A stretch of DNA of 64,000 nucleotides from [Mycobacterium] crassicus. Its GTDB lineage: Bacteria; Actinomycetota; Actinomycetes; Mycobacteriales; Mycobacteriaceae. The notes under the pieces were generated by a model, which saw only the letters and a list, made by a program, of their open reading frames with translations, ran no database searches and was not told where the DNA came from. Shown here one piece after another: positions 1-10,166 of the stretch (positions are counted from its first letter, which is position 1; each line of letters opens with the position of its first letter). The stretch is from positions 847,157 through 911,156 of the forward strand of contig NZ_CP084029.1 of the NCBI RefSeq assembly GCF_020181615.1. Direction: 5' to 3'. The position numbers were made by a program, and so were the translations under genes.

Positions 1-459
1 GAGGCGGGCTCGTCGAACAAGGCGTTCTACCGCTACTTCGCCGGCAAGGACGACGTGATCCTGGCGGTGATGGAGCGCGGCGTCGGCATCGTGGTGTCCT
101 ACCTGGAGCACCAGCTGGCCAAGGAGGCCACCCCGGCGGGCAAGGTGGCGCGCTGGATTCGCGGTGCGCTGGCACAGGTCTCGGACCCGCATCTGTTGAG
201 CCTGAGCCGGATGGCCAGTACGCAGCTGGGCAGAAGCACCGACCGGCGATTGTCCGACGATGACATCCTGGCGCCCCTGCGCTGGCTGCTCGTCGAACCG
301 GTGACCGCACTCGGCGGTGACGACCCGCGCCGCGATGTGGATCTGGTCTTCGGCTGTACCTTGTCCACCATGCGTGGTTACCTCAATGCCGGCCAGCGGC
401 CCAAGCGAGCCGACATCGATCATCTGGTGGCGTTCTGCCTGCGCGGGTTGGGCGTCTGA
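1..459 (+). CDS. TetR-family transcriptional regulator, 5' end outside the window
   Basis: The frame is open from base 1. Its first visible residues include SSNKAFYRYFAGKDDVI, the end of a TetR recognition helix and the following conserved Tyr-Phe-x-x-K segment. The rest is an all-alpha ligand-binding domain of about 135 residues. The N-terminal part of the HTH is missing only because the window starts inside the gene. The stop overlaps the next ATG by one base, so it is probably co-transcribed with the quinone oxidoreductase at 459, which it may control. The ligand cannot be told from the sequence. Confidence 0.85.
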   Translation, partial: EAGSSNKAFYRYFAGKDDVILAVMERGVGIVVSYLEHQLAKEATPAGKVARWIRGALAQVSDPHLLSLSRMASTQLGRSTDRRLSDDDILAPLRWLLVEPVTALGGDDPRRDVDLVFGCTLSTMRGYLNAGQRPKRADIDHLVAFCLRGLGV

Positions 460-1427
460 TGCGGGCCGTGGTGTGCCGCGAGTACGGCCCGCCGGAAGAC
501 CTGGTGATCGAGGAGCTGCCCGACCCGACGCCGGCGCCCGGCACAATGGTGGTCCGGGTGCGGGCCGCCGCGGTCAACTTTCCCGACGTGCTGATGATCG
601 CCGGCAAGTATCAGTTGAAGATCCCGGCGCCGTTCTCCCCGGGCAGTGAGTTGGCCGGCGATGTGATCGCGGCCGGCGACGGGGTGCCGTTCGCCCCCGG
701 TGACCGGGTATTCGGCACCTCGTTCCTGGGGGCTTTCGGCGAGCAGGCGGTGCTGCCCGTCGAGTCGGTGACAGCGATCCCCGACGGCATCGACTACGCG
801 GCCGCCGCCGGCTTCGGCGTCACCTACCGCACGGCGTATCACGCGCTGCGCTCGGTGGCCCAAGTGGCAGAAGGCGATTGGGTGGTGGTGCTGGGTGCGG
901 CCGGCGGTGTCGGGCTGGCCGCGGTCGATCTGGCGGTGGCGATGGGAGCGAAGGTGCTTGCCGCGGCGTCCAGCCCGGAGAAGCTCGAGGTGTGCCGGCA
1001 GCGTGGCGCGACCGCGACCGTCGACTACGACCGCGAGGACCTCAAAACCCGGATCCGGGAGATCACCGGCGACGGCGCACAGGCGGTGCTCGACCCGGTC
1101 GGCGGTTCCTATGCCGAGCCGGCACTGCGCAGCCTGGCCCGCGGCGGCCGGTTCATCACCCTCGGCTACGCCGCCGGGTCGATCCCGGCGATCCCGCTGA
1201 ACCTGGTGATGCTCAAGGGCATCACGGTGCAGGGCATGGAGATCCGCACGTTCGCCACCGATTTCCCGGCGGAGAACGAGCGCGACCTCGCCGAACTGCA
1301 TCAGCTGTTCGCCGACGGCAAGGTCAGCCCGTACATCGGCGCCCGTTTCCCGCTCGCCGAGACCGCGACGGCGCTGCGCTACGTCGCCGACCGCAAAGCC
1401 ATCGGCAAGGTCATCATCGACGTCTGA
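459..1427 (+). CDS. Zinc-free NADPH:quinone oxidoreductase (MDR superfamily)
   Basis: A 322-residue medium-chain dehydrogenase/reductase. The N-terminal GroES-like half begins MRAVVCREYG and contains VNFPDVLMIAGKY, typical of the quinone-reductase branch. The Rossmann half has VLGAAGGVGLAAVDLA near residue 145, the NADPH-binding glycine motif. The structural zinc cysteines of alcohol dehydrogenases are absent. The family reduces quinones or enones, and some members act on 2-enoyl-CoA-type substrates. The start overlaps the TetR stop by one base. The 3' end overlaps the convergent lipocalin-like gene by 14 bases. Confidence 0.85.
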   Translation: MRAVVCREYGPPEDLVIEELPDPTPAPGTMVVRVRAAAVNFPDVLMIAGKYQLKIPAPFSPGSELAGDVIAAGDGVPFAPGDRVFGTSFLGAFGEQAVLPVESVTAIPDGIDYAAAAGFGVTYRTAYHALRSVAQVAEGDWVVVLGAAGGVGLAAVDLAVAMGAKVLAAASSPEKLEVCRQRGATATVDYDREDLKTRIREITGDGAQAVLDPVGGSYAEPALRSLARGGRFITLGYAAGSIPAIPLNLVMLKGITVQGMEIRTFATDFPAENERDLAELHQLFADGKVSPYIGARFPLAETATALRYVADRKAIGKVIIDV

Positions 1428-1803
1428 CCCAGATCAGCGTGTTGCGGCTCGTCACACCGTCGTTCGTGGTCGTCGCCGACAGGGTCAGCCGGTCACCGTC
1501 GACCCGGGCCTGCCGCAGTTGAGGCGCCGCCAGCAGCTCCGGCAGCATCGAGACGCTCACCTGGTGGTGCACGGTCGCGGTGTCCTCGTCGACGTGGAAT
1601 CGGCCGCCGTAGGCGATGTAGGCGGGTAGTGCCGCGTCGGCGCTCCCGGTCAGTTGCGCGGACATGTAACCGTCGCCGGTGTAGAGGATCAGACCGCGCG
1701 GTGCGGTGCCCAGCGGATGCGACACCGAGCCGGTGCCGGCATCGGCGGAATCAAACGACGACAGTTCCCAACCGCCGAGGATCGCGTCGCGCAGCGTGCT
1801 CAT
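1414..1803 (-). CDS. Lipocalin-like domain protein
   Basis: A 129-residue protein with the small lipocalin-like pattern: GGWELSSF at the start, then PRGLILYTGDGYMSAQLTG, and a C-terminal strand ending in TLIWVRRR. Such proteins form a small beta-barrel, usually of unknown ligand, and often sit beside fatty-acid or secondary-metabolism genes. The start codon overlaps the stop of the carboxyltransferase gene (ATGA), so the two are translationally coupled. No catalytic motif is visible. Confidence 0.7.
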   Translation of the reverse strand: MSTLRDAILGGWELSSFDSADAGTGSVSHPLGTAPRGLILYTGDGYMSAQLTGSADAALPAYIAYGGRFHVDEDTATVHHQVSVSMLPELLAAPQLRQARVDGDRLTLSATTTNDGVTSRNTLIWVRRR

Positions 1804-3293
1804 CAGGCCATGATGACGGTTCGGCTGACCGGCTCGGCGGCGGCCTGCCGGCTGCCCAGACCACGCCGCAGCGCATAGAGCAGCGCATCGCGGGTCTCCC
1901 GGGGATCGATCAGCTCGTCGAAGCCCATCTGCGCGGCGGAGTGATACGACGCCTGCAACTCGGTGGCGGCCAGCTTGGCGGCCAGATCTTCACCGGCGTG
2001 CGAGGCGGCGCTGAGCGCGGCCGCACTCATCGCGCCCATCGTCGCGCCCGGATAGGCGAACGTGGCGACCTGGGAGTCGAAGCCGAGCAGCGACATCACC
2101 ATCGACCCGAAACCGTAGGCCTTACGCAGCGTCAGATGCAGTTTCACGGTGCTGGCCGCGGTCTGGGCGGCGAACATCCGGGCGCCGGCCCGCAGCACCC
2201 CGGTGCGCTCGGAGCGGCTGCCCGGCAGCATGCCGGGGTTGTCGGTCAGGAACACGATCGGCAGATGGAACGAGTCGGCCACCTGGATGAAGTGGGCGGC
2301 CTTGTCGGCGGCGTCGGCGTCGATCGAGCCGGCCAGCACCTGCGGCTGGTTGGCCACCACCGCCACCGGGTGCCCGCCCAGGTGAGCCAGTGCGCAGATG
2401 ATCGCCCGGCCGAAGCGCGGCTGCACCTCGAACCAGTCCGGCCGGTCGAAGACGACGTCGAGCACCGCGCGCATGTCATAGACCCGACGGTTGTCCCGCG
2501 AGACGATGTCGAGCAGTTCCGGGGTCGGCCGGGCCCCGGCGGCGGAGTCCGGGGGCAACGCCGCCGGATAGGACCACGCGCTGGACGGGAAGTAGGACAG
2601 ATACCGGCGGATGTCGTCGAGCACCGCCGCGTCGTCGTCGGCGATGTTGTGGATGACGCCGCTGGGCAGGGCGACCTCGGGGCCGCCGAGGTCCTCCTTG
2701 GAGATGTCTTCGCCGGTGGACTCTTTGACCGCCGGCGGCCCGGCGGTGAAGATCGCGCCCTGTGGGCTCATGATCCGGAAGTCGCAGACCGGGGCGACCA
2801 GGGCGCCGTGCCCGGCCGACGGTCCCAGTACCGCGGCGACGGTCGGCACCCGGCCCGAGCACTGCGCCTGGGCGATCAGGTCGGTCGGGGTGCGTCCGTA
2901 ATGCTCACCCGTGGGGCGGAATCCGGCGCCTTCGAGCAGCATCACCAACGGGATCTTGTCGCGCAGCGCCAGTTCGGCGATGCGGTACCGCTTGGCGTTG
3001 CCGCCCGGTCCGATGCTGCCCGCCAGCGTGGTGAAATCCTCGGCGCCCACCATCACCGGGGCGCCGTTGATCTCACCGGCGCCGACCACGATCCCGTCGG
3101 CGGCGATCTGTCCGCCGACCATCGTGCCCAGCTCCCGGAACGTGCCCGGGTCCAGCAGGTGCCCGATCCGGGCACGCGCGTCGAGCTTGCCCTTGCCATG
3201 GTGCTTGGCCACTCGTTCGGGGCCACCCATGGCACGCGCGTGCTGGCGGCGCCGGTCCAGGTCCTCCAGGGTCTCCTGCCAGCCGTTCGTCAT
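1803..3293 (-). CDS. Acyl-CoA carboxylase carboxyltransferase (beta) subunit
   Basis: A 496-residue carboxyltransferase of the AccD/PccB type. The N-terminal crotonase-like half has KLDARARIGHLLDPGTF and later AGPPAVKESTGEDI. The C-terminal half has FLTDNPGMLPGSRSERTG and KAYGFGSMVMSLLGFDSQ, the region that binds carboxybiotin and the acyl-CoA. In this family the subunit moves CO2 from biotin to an acyl-CoA such as propionyl-CoA or a branched enoyl-CoA. No biotin carboxylase or biotin carrier gene is nearby, so a partner subunit would have to come from elsewhere. The substrate is not predictable here. Confidence 0.88.
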   Translation of the reverse strand: MTNGWQETLEDLDRRRQHARAMGGPERVAKHHGKGKLDARARIGHLLDPGTFRELGTMVGGQIAADGIVVGAGEINGAPVMVGAEDFTTLAGSIGPGGNAKRYRIAELALRDKIPLVMLLEGAGFRPTGEHYGRTPTDLIAQAQCSGRVPTVAAVLGPSAGHGALVAPVCDFRIMSPQGAIFTAGPPAVKESTGEDISKEDLGGPEVALPSGVIHNIADDDAAVLDDIRRYLSYFPSSAWSYPAALPPDSAAGARPTPELLDIVSRDNRRVYDMRAVLDVVFDRPDWFEVQPRFGRAIICALAHLGGHPVAVVANQPQVLAGSIDADAADKAAHFIQVADSFHLPIVFLTDNPGMLPGSRSERTGVLRAGARMFAAQTAASTVKLHLTLRKAYGFGSMVMSLLGFDSQVATFAYPGATMGAMSAAALSAASHAGEDLAAKLAATELQASYHSAAQMGFDELIDPRETRDALLYALRRGLGSRQAAAEPVSRTVIMA

Positions 3294-3413
3294 CCGCGGG
3301 TCCTCGCTTCGTTGACCATACTGAAATTCTTACTGTAGCGTCTCCCGGCGTGGGTGGAAGTGGCTGCCCGGACGGGCTTCGAGTATGAGTTCCCTTGCGC
3401 CGGAGTGTGACCG

Positions 3414-4511
3414 ATGACTTCCGTGAGACCGATTCCGCGGCATCCGTACGACGTCACGCGAGAGTGGCTCTCGGGCGCCCTGAGCGCCCACGGCGAACCG
3501 GTCGAGGTGACGTCGGTCGACGTGGTCCCGGTGGGGACCGGCCAGACCGGGGCCACCTACCGGGTGGCGGCGACCTACGCCGCCAGCCCGGCCGGCCTGC
3601 CGGAGACCTTCGTGATCAAACTGCCGGCCGGTGACGACGCCGTGCGGGATCGGGTGGTGCTGGGCTACCGCAGCGAATGCGCCTTCTACGCATCGGTCGC
3701 CGATGGTGTCGCGATACCGATCCCGCGGGCCTATCACTGTGAAATCAATTCCGACGCAACCGAATACGCTCTGCTGCTCGCCGACTGCGCTCCCGCCGTC
3801 CAGGGCGACCAGATCGCCGGCTGTGACGAGGGGCAGGCCCGGCTGGCGGTGACCGCGCTGGCCGGGCTGCACGCGCCGACCTGGTGCGACGAGCGGTGGC
3901 TGACCTTTCCGGGGCTGGCGATGACCCAGCTGGACGAGGCCGGCGCCAAGGGCATGGGCGACATCGCCCGGATGTGTGCGGCGACCACCGTCGAGCGGCT
4001 CGGCGCGAAACTCGGGGACGCCGACTGTGCGACGCTGACCGCCGCGCTGGACGTGATCACCCCCTGGGTGTCGGCCCCGCTCGGCCGGTTCGCCCTGATT
4101 CACGGCGACTACCGGCTGGACAACATGCTGTTCAGTCCGGACGGCGAGCGGATCTGGATCGTCGACTGGCAGACGCTGGGCGTCGGCCTGCCGGCCCGGG
4201 ACCTGGCGTTCTTCACCGCCACCAGCCTGGCGCCCGAACTGCGTTCGGCGATCGAGGCCGACCTGGTCACGGCCTATCACTCCGCGCTGCTGGGCCACGG
4301 CGTGACCGACTACGACCGGGAAACCTGTTGGCAGGACTATCGGTTCGGCGTCCTGCAGGCGCCGCTGATCTGTGCCCTCGGGCTGGTGTTCGCCACCGGA
4401 ACCGACCGCGGTGACGACATGTTCGTGGTCATGCTGCGGCGCGCTTGTCAGGCGGTCCGCGACCTGGGCACGCTGGAGCTGGTGAGGGAGATCTGCGCAG
4501 ATGGGTGCTGA
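3414..4511 (+). CDS. Aminoglycoside-phosphotransferase-fold (APH/CHK-like) kinase
   Basis: A 365-residue protein with the APH kinase catalytic loop LIHGDYRLDNMLF around residue 225 (Asp as catalytic base, Asn for metal) and IVDWQ about 20 residues on, the DFG-equivalent Asp. The N-terminal nucleotide-binding half has FVIKLPAG with the ATP lysine. An AGGAG-like site (GGAG, 8 bases upstream) supports the ATG at 3414. Kinases of this family are common in mycobacterial beta-oxidation clusters and are thought to phosphorylate alcohols; the substrate is unknown. The 3' end overlaps the crotonase gene by 11 bases. Confidence 0.82.
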   Translation: MTSVRPIPRHPYDVTREWLSGALSAHGEPVEVTSVDVVPVGTGQTGATYRVAATYAASPAGLPETFVIKLPAGDDAVRDRVVLGYRSECAFYASVADGVAIPIPRAYHCEINSDATEYALLLADCAPAVQGDQIAGCDEGQARLAVTALAGLHAPTWCDERWLTFPGLAMTQLDEAGAKGMGDIARMCAATTVERLGAKLGDADCATLTAALDVITPWVSAPLGRFALIHGDYRLDNMLFSPDGERIWIVDWQTLGVGLPARDLAFFTATSLAPELRSAIEADLVTAYHSALLGHGVTDYDRETCWQDYRFGVLQAPLICALGLVFATGTDRGDDMFVVMLRRACQAVRDLGTLELVREICADGC

Positions 4512-5325
4512 AACGCAGGGGCCGCGGCCGCCCGAGGGGGACTGGCTGGGCACGCCGTATCTGACGTTTCGGCGGGAGGGGCCGATCGCGGTCTGCACCC
4601 TGGACCGCCCCGAAGCGCGCAACGCGATGACCCCCGCCATGTACTTCGGCCTGCGGTATGCGGTCGGCCGGGTCAACGAGGACCCGGACCTGGCCGGGCT
4701 GCTGATCACCGGCACCGGCGACGTGTTCGCCCCCGGCGGCGACATGGGCGGCGGCGGGGCCGACGACTGGATCACCTTCGGGTCCGCGCTGGGCATGGAC
4801 GTCACCCCGTTCGACGCGCTGCGCACATCGGTCAAGCCGGTGGTGTCGGCGGTCAACGGGCTGTGCCAGGGCGGCGGGCTGCAGATCGCCCTGTGCAGTG
4901 ATGTCGCGGTGGTCAGCGAGCGGGCCAGTTTCCGGGTGCCCGAGTTGTTCCGCGGTATCGCCGACACGTATTACAGCCAGATGCTGGCGCGGGTGGTCGG
5001 CCCGGTGCGCACCCGCGACCTGATGTTCACCGGCAGAACGTTCGGCGCGCAGGAAGCGCTGGATTGGGGCATGGTGGCACGTGTGGTTGCGCACGATGAG
5101 CTGCCCGACGTCGCCCGCGATGTGCTGGCGCAATGCTGCCGGACGGCGCCCGGCGCCCGGGCGGTGGTCAAGGCGACGCTGGATTCCTATCTGGGCCTGT
5201 ATGACCGGATCGGGATGAGCAACAGTCTGGGTTCCCCCGAGGCGGTCGAGGGTTTCCGCGCCTTCAAACAGCGCAGGTCACCGGAGTGGGTGCACCCGGC
5301 GCTGCGACTCGACGGACGTCTATAA
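4501..5325 (+). CDS. Enoyl-CoA hydratase/isomerase (crotonase) family protein
   Basis: A 274-residue crotonase with the standard layout: CTLDRPEARNAMT near residue 35, oxyanion-hole segments GDVFAPGGDMGGG (about residue 75) and VNGLCQGGGLQIALCSD (about residue 118), then FTGRTFGAQEALDWGMV. The usual FSAGxD is FAPGGDM here. The position equivalent to the first hydratase glutamate lies in SDVAVVSERASFRVPELFRG, so hydratase or isomerase activity is possible. It follows the kinase with an 11-base overlap and belongs to the same operon. Confidence 0.85.
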   Translation: MGAETQGPRPPEGDWLGTPYLTFRREGPIAVCTLDRPEARNAMTPAMYFGLRYAVGRVNEDPDLAGLLITGTGDVFAPGGDMGGGGADDWITFGSALGMDVTPFDALRTSVKPVVSAVNGLCQGGGLQIALCSDVAVVSERASFRVPELFRGIADTYYSQMLARVVGPVRTRDLMFTGRTFGAQEALDWGMVARVVAHDELPDVARDVLAQCCRTAPGARAVVKATLDSYLGLYDRIGMSNSLGSPEAVEGFRAFKQRRSPEWVHPALRLDGRL

Positions 5326-5448
5326 ATGAATCCCATGCACTAAATGAGAATGGGTGTGCACGAAAACTAGAAGCCGGTATCGCAGATTCGGCCAATCGGA
5401 TAGTATCCACAGTCATCGCGCTAACGGCCGTTCGGAGGAGCCCGCTCA
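5326..5448. promoter_or_regulatory. Upstream region of the YrbE pair with a TGAGAAT half-site
   Basis: This 123-base gap precedes the permease genes. TGAGAAT at 5345-5351 matches one arm of the 17-bp palindrome found upstream of other operons in this window, but the opposite arm is not recognisable. A strong ribosome binding site (GGAGG) lies about 10 bases before the ATG at 5449. The gap suggests the permeases have their own promoter. Confidence 0.35.
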
Positions 5449-6258
5449 ATGGGGATGAAGGACCTGGCCATCCGGTGGTCCCCGGAACTGCTGATGGGAC
5501 GACTTTCGGGGCCGATGGAGGCCGTCGGCGGGCTGTTCTCGATGTCGGTGGACGCGGTCAAGTTCTTGTTCCGGCGCCCGTTTCAGGCCCGTGAATTCCT
5601 GGAGCAGTCCTGGTTCGTCGCCCGGGTGTCACTGGCGCCGACCCTGCTGGTGGCGATCCCCTTCACCGTGCTGGTCAGCTTCATCCTGAACATTCTGCTG
5701 CGTGAACTCGGCGCCGCGGACCTGTCCGGTGCCGGTGCGGCGTTCGGGGCGGTGACCCAGGTCGGGCCGATGGTGACCGTGCTGATCGTCGCCGGCGCCG
5801 GGGCCACCGCGATGTGCGCCGATCTGGGCTCACGCACGATCCGTGAAGAGATCGAAGCCATGGAGGTGCTGGGCATCAACCCGGTGCAGCGGCTGGTGAC
5901 CCCGCGCATGCTGGCCGCCGGGCTGGTGGCGCTGCTGCTGAACAGCCTCGTGGTGATCATCGGGATCCTCGGCGGCTACGCGTTCTCGGTCTTCGTGCAG
6001 GACGTCAACCCGGGTGCGTTCGCGGCCGGCCTCACTCTGCTGACCGGGGTGCCCGAGCTGATCATCTCCAGCGTCAAAGCCGCGCTGTTCGGGCTGATCG
6101 CCGGGATGGTCGCCTGCTACCGCGGCCTGACCATCTCCGGCGGGGGCGCCAAGGCCGTCGGCAACGCAGTGAACGAGACCGTGGTCTATGCCTTCATGTC
6201 GCTGTTCGTCGTCAACGTGGTCGTCACCGCAATCGGCATCAAGATGACGGCGCGCTGA
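5449..6258 (+). CDS. YrbEA-like MlaE-family ABC transporter permease
   Basis: A 269-residue integral membrane protein of the MlaE/YrbE family, with about five or six hydrophobic segments and the conserved coupling helix IREEIEAMEVLGINPVQRLV near residue 135, the signature that contacts the MceG/MlaF ATPase. YrbE proteins form the permease of Mce lipid importers, acting with MceG and Mce substrate-binding proteins in the envelope. The ATG has a GGAGG site about 10 bases upstream. It is followed after 3 bases by the second permease. No mce genes follow the pair, which is unusual. Confidence 0.88.
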   Translation: MGMKDLAIRWSPELLMGRLSGPMEAVGGLFSMSVDAVKFLFRRPFQAREFLEQSWFVARVSLAPTLLVAIPFTVLVSFILNILLRELGAADLSGAGAAFGAVTQVGPMVTVLIVAGAGATAMCADLGSRTIREEIEAMEVLGINPVQRLVTPRMLAAGLVALLLNSLVVIIGILGGYAFSVFVQDVNPGAFAAGLTLLTGVPELIISSVKAALFGLIAGMVACYRGLTISGGGAKAVGNAVNETVVYAFMSLFVVNVVVTAIGIKMTAR

Positions 6259-6261
6259 GCC

Positions 6262-7116
6262 GTGGCGCTGCGTGCCCTGGCGGCTGTCTATCCGGGTGTC
6301 ACCCGGCAGCTCCGGCGTCCGATCACCTCACTCGGGCGGATCGGGGACCACACGCTGTTCTACGGCAAGGCCATCGGCACCACGCCGTTCGCGCTCACCC
6401 GGTACCGCCGGGAGGTCATTCGTCTGATCGCCGAGATCAGCATGGGCACCGGGACCCTGGCGATGATCGGCGGCACCGTGGTGATCGTCGGCTTCCTGAC
6501 GCTGGCGGCGGGCGGCACGCTCGCGGTGCAGGGCTACAGCTCGTTGGGAAACATCGGCATCGAGGCGCTGACCGGCTTCCTGGCGGCGTTCATCAACGTC
6601 CGGATCTCGGCGCCGGTGGTCGCCGGTATCGGGCTGGCGGCCACCTTCGGCGCCGGCGTGACCGCGCAGCTCGGGGCGATGCGCATCAACGAGGAGATCG
6701 ACGCGCTGGAGTCGATGGCGATCCGCCCGATCGCCTACCTGGTCAGCACCCGCATCGTCGCCGGGCTGTTCGCGATCACCCCGCTGTACGCCATCGCGGT
6801 GATCCTGTCGTTCATCGCCAGCCGCTTCACCACCGTCTTCCTGTTCGGGCAGTCGGCCGGCCTGTACGACCACTACTTCCGGACCTTCCTGAACCCGATC
6901 GACCTGCTCTGGTCGTTCCTGCAGGCGTTCCTGATGGCGATCACCATCTTGTTGATCCATACCTACTTCGGCTATTTCGCCGCGGGCGGCCCCGCCGGCG
7001 TCGGGGTGGCGGTGGGCAACGCGGTGCGCACCTCGCTGATCGTCGTCGTCTCGGTGACGTTGCTGGTCTCGCTGTCGGTCTACGGTGCCAGCGGCAACTT
7101 CAACCTGGCCGGATAG
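6262..7116 (+). CDS. YrbEB-like MlaE-family ABC transporter permease
   Basis: A 284-residue partner of the preceding permease, starting at GTG 6262, three bases after its stop. It has the second-type coupling motif RINEEIDALESMAIRPIAYL near residue 145 and several hydrophobic segments, for example VVIVGFLTLAAGG and ILSFIASRF. The two YrbE proteins normally make a heterodimeric permease for lipids such as sterols or fatty acids. In canonical mce operons mceA follows directly. Here there is an 80-base gap and then a B12 mutase gene. The pair may serve with Mce proteins encoded elsewhere. Confidence 0.87.
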   Translation: MALRALAAVYPGVTRQLRRPITSLGRIGDHTLFYGKAIGTTPFALTRYRREVIRLIAEISMGTGTLAMIGGTVVIVGFLTLAAGGTLAVQGYSSLGNIGIEALTGFLAAFINVRISAPVVAGIGLAATFGAGVTAQLGAMRINEEIDALESMAIRPIAYLVSTRIVAGLFAITPLYAIAVILSFIASRFTTVFLFGQSAGLYDHYFRTFLNPIDLLWSFLQAFLMAITILLIHTYFGYFAAGGPAGVGVAVGNAVRTSLIVVVSVTLLVSLSVYGASGNFNLAG

Positions 7117-7154
7117 CCGCTGCGATCAGGGATTATTCCGGCCTGTGAGCCAAG

Positions 7155-7171
7155 TGGTATTGGCATTCTCA
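7155..7171. promoter_or_regulatory. Candidate operator, TGAGAAT-N3-ATTCTCA type (one strong arm)
   Basis: TGGTATT-GGC-ATTCTCA has a perfect right arm and a weaker left arm (4 of 7). It lies 25 bases before the mutase start in the 80-base gap after the YrbE pair, a good position for a repressor. It was found by eye through its match to the sites at 15054, 32523 and 42707. Confidence 0.45.
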
Positions 7172-7196
7172 TTTTTGGCAAGTACGGTATTCATCG

Positions 7197-8773
<1,577 letters not shown>

Positions 8774-8774
<1 letters not shown>

Positions 8775-9208
8775 TGGTCAATTCTGCTTCTGCTCCGTCG
8801 TTCGGGTCGAACCCGACCCGGGTGCTGGTGGCCAAACCCGGTCTGGACGGCCACGACCGCGGCGCCAAGATCGTCGCGCGGACCCTGCGCGACGCCGGCT
8901 TCGAGGTCATCTACACCGGCATCCGGCAAAAGGTGGAGGACATCGTCGCCACCGCGCTGCAAGAGGACGTGGCGGTGATCGGGCTGAGCATTCTGTCGGG
9001 TGCGCACATCGCGCTGACCGCCCGTGTCATCGAGGGGTTGCGCGCCGCCGACGCCGGCGACATCGCGGTGGTGGTCGGCGGCACCATCCCGCAGGCCGAT
9101 GTGCCCAAGCTGTCCGCGCTGGGCGCGGCGGCGGTTTTTCCCACCGGAACCTCGCTGGACGACCTGGTGACCGGTGTCCGGCAGGTGGTCGCGAAGACGG
9201 AGGTGTAG
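8774..9208 (+). CDS. B12-binding small subunit of the acyl-CoA mutase
   Basis: A 144-residue cobalamin-binding domain with [15 protein letters not shown] (the DxHxxG motif whose His is the lower cobalt ligand), GLSILSG (the SxL element) and VVGGTIP (the GG element). This is the full B12-binding motif set. The ATG overlaps the large-subunit stop by one base (TGATG), so the two subunits are made in a coupled way and form a heteromeric mutase like Icm or Hcm enzymes. The first 13 residues are a short extension before the domain. Confidence 0.92.
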
Positions 9209-9212
9209 CGGT

Positions 9213-10166
9213 ATGCGGCTGGGGGTGATGATCGGCGCCGAGCGCGGCGACATGGCACGCAAGGTCACCAAGCTGATCGCTGATATTCAGTGGGCCGAGC
9301 AGGCCGGCTTGGCCACCGCGTGGATGCCGCAGGTGCCCGACGACTTCGATCTGTTGACCATGGTGGCGCTGATGGCCTCGCACACCGCCCGGATCGAACT
9401 CGGCACCGCCGTGGTGCCGCTGCAGGCCCAACATCCGATCGCGCTTGCCCGGCAAGCCCTTTCGGTGCACGCCATTTCCGGCGGCCGACTGGCGCTGGGC
9501 GTGGGGCCGTCGCACCACTGGATCATCCGGGACATGCTCGGCCTGCCGTACGACAAGCCGGCCGCCTACACCCGGGATTATCTGCAGGTTCTCAATGCCG
9601 CACTGTCGGGACCCGGCCCTGTTGACGTGGAGAACGACACTTTCACCGTGCACAACCCGACCGCGCTCGGCGCCGAGACCAAGATCCCGGTGCTGGTGGC
9701 CGCGCTGGGGCCGGTGATGCTGCAGATCGCCGGCGAGCACGCCGACGGTACGTCGCTGTGGATGGCCGACGAGAAGGCCATCGCAGAGCACATCGCGCCG
9801 AAGATCAACAAGGCCGCAGCGCAGGCGGGCAAACCCGCGCCGCGCATCGTCGCCGGTATCCCGGTCACGCTGTGCGCCAATTCCGAGATCGAGGCCGCCA
9901 AAGACCGCGCCAACCGGATTCTGGCCGAGGCCGAGACCTCGCCGAACTACCAGCGGCTGCTCGACCGCGGCTCGGCCCGTGATGTCGGCGACCTGTGCGC
10001 GGCAGGCGATGAGGAATCAATCCTGAAGCGATTCAAGCAGTTCGCCGACGCCGGGGTGACGGACCTGTCGGTGCGGCTGCTGCCGATCGGCGACACCCGT
10101 GACGAGCTGATCGCCTCCAAGTACCGCACCCGCGAGGTGATCGCCGAACTAGCCAAGGCCGTCTAG
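9213..10166 (+). CDS. LLM-class F420-dependent oxidoreductase
   Basis: The ATG at 9213 has GGAGG nine bases upstream, giving a 317-residue luciferase-like barrel. The start is MRLGVMIGAERGDM. IELGTAVVPLQAQHPIALA and SGGRLALGVGPSHHWII are typical of the F420-using branch common in mycobacteria. F420-dependent family members carry out hydride transfer on alcohols, ketones or enones. Four bases separate it from the mutase small subunit and its stop abuts the next GTG, so it is in the mutase operon. The substrate is unknown. Confidence 0.87.
   Translation: MRLGVMIGAERGDMARKVTKLIADIQWAEQAGLATAWMPQVPDDFDLLTMVALMASHTARIELGTAVVPLQAQHPIALARQALSVHAISGGRLALGVGPSHHWIIRDMLGLPYDKPAAYTRDYLQVLNAALSGPGPVDVENDTFTVHNPTALGAETKIPVLVAALGPVMLQIAGEHADGTSLWMADEKAIAEHIAPKINKAAAQAGKPAPRIVAGIPVTLCANSEIEAAKDRANRILAEAETSPNYQRLLDRGSARDVGDLCAAGDEESILKRFKQFADAGVTDLSVRLLPIGDTRDELIASKYRTREVIAELAKAV

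Noticed and set aside
1629..3338. A 569-residue open frame on the plus strand opposite the carboxyltransferase gene
   Set aside because: It is antisense to well-conserved carboxyltransferase motifs and is made of Arg/Gly/His-rich sequence without similarity to known domains.
5449..7116. A complete mce import operon
   Set aside because: Only the two YrbE permeases are present. The following genes are a mutase, an LLM oxidoreductase and a CoA transferase, and no Mce domain is found.
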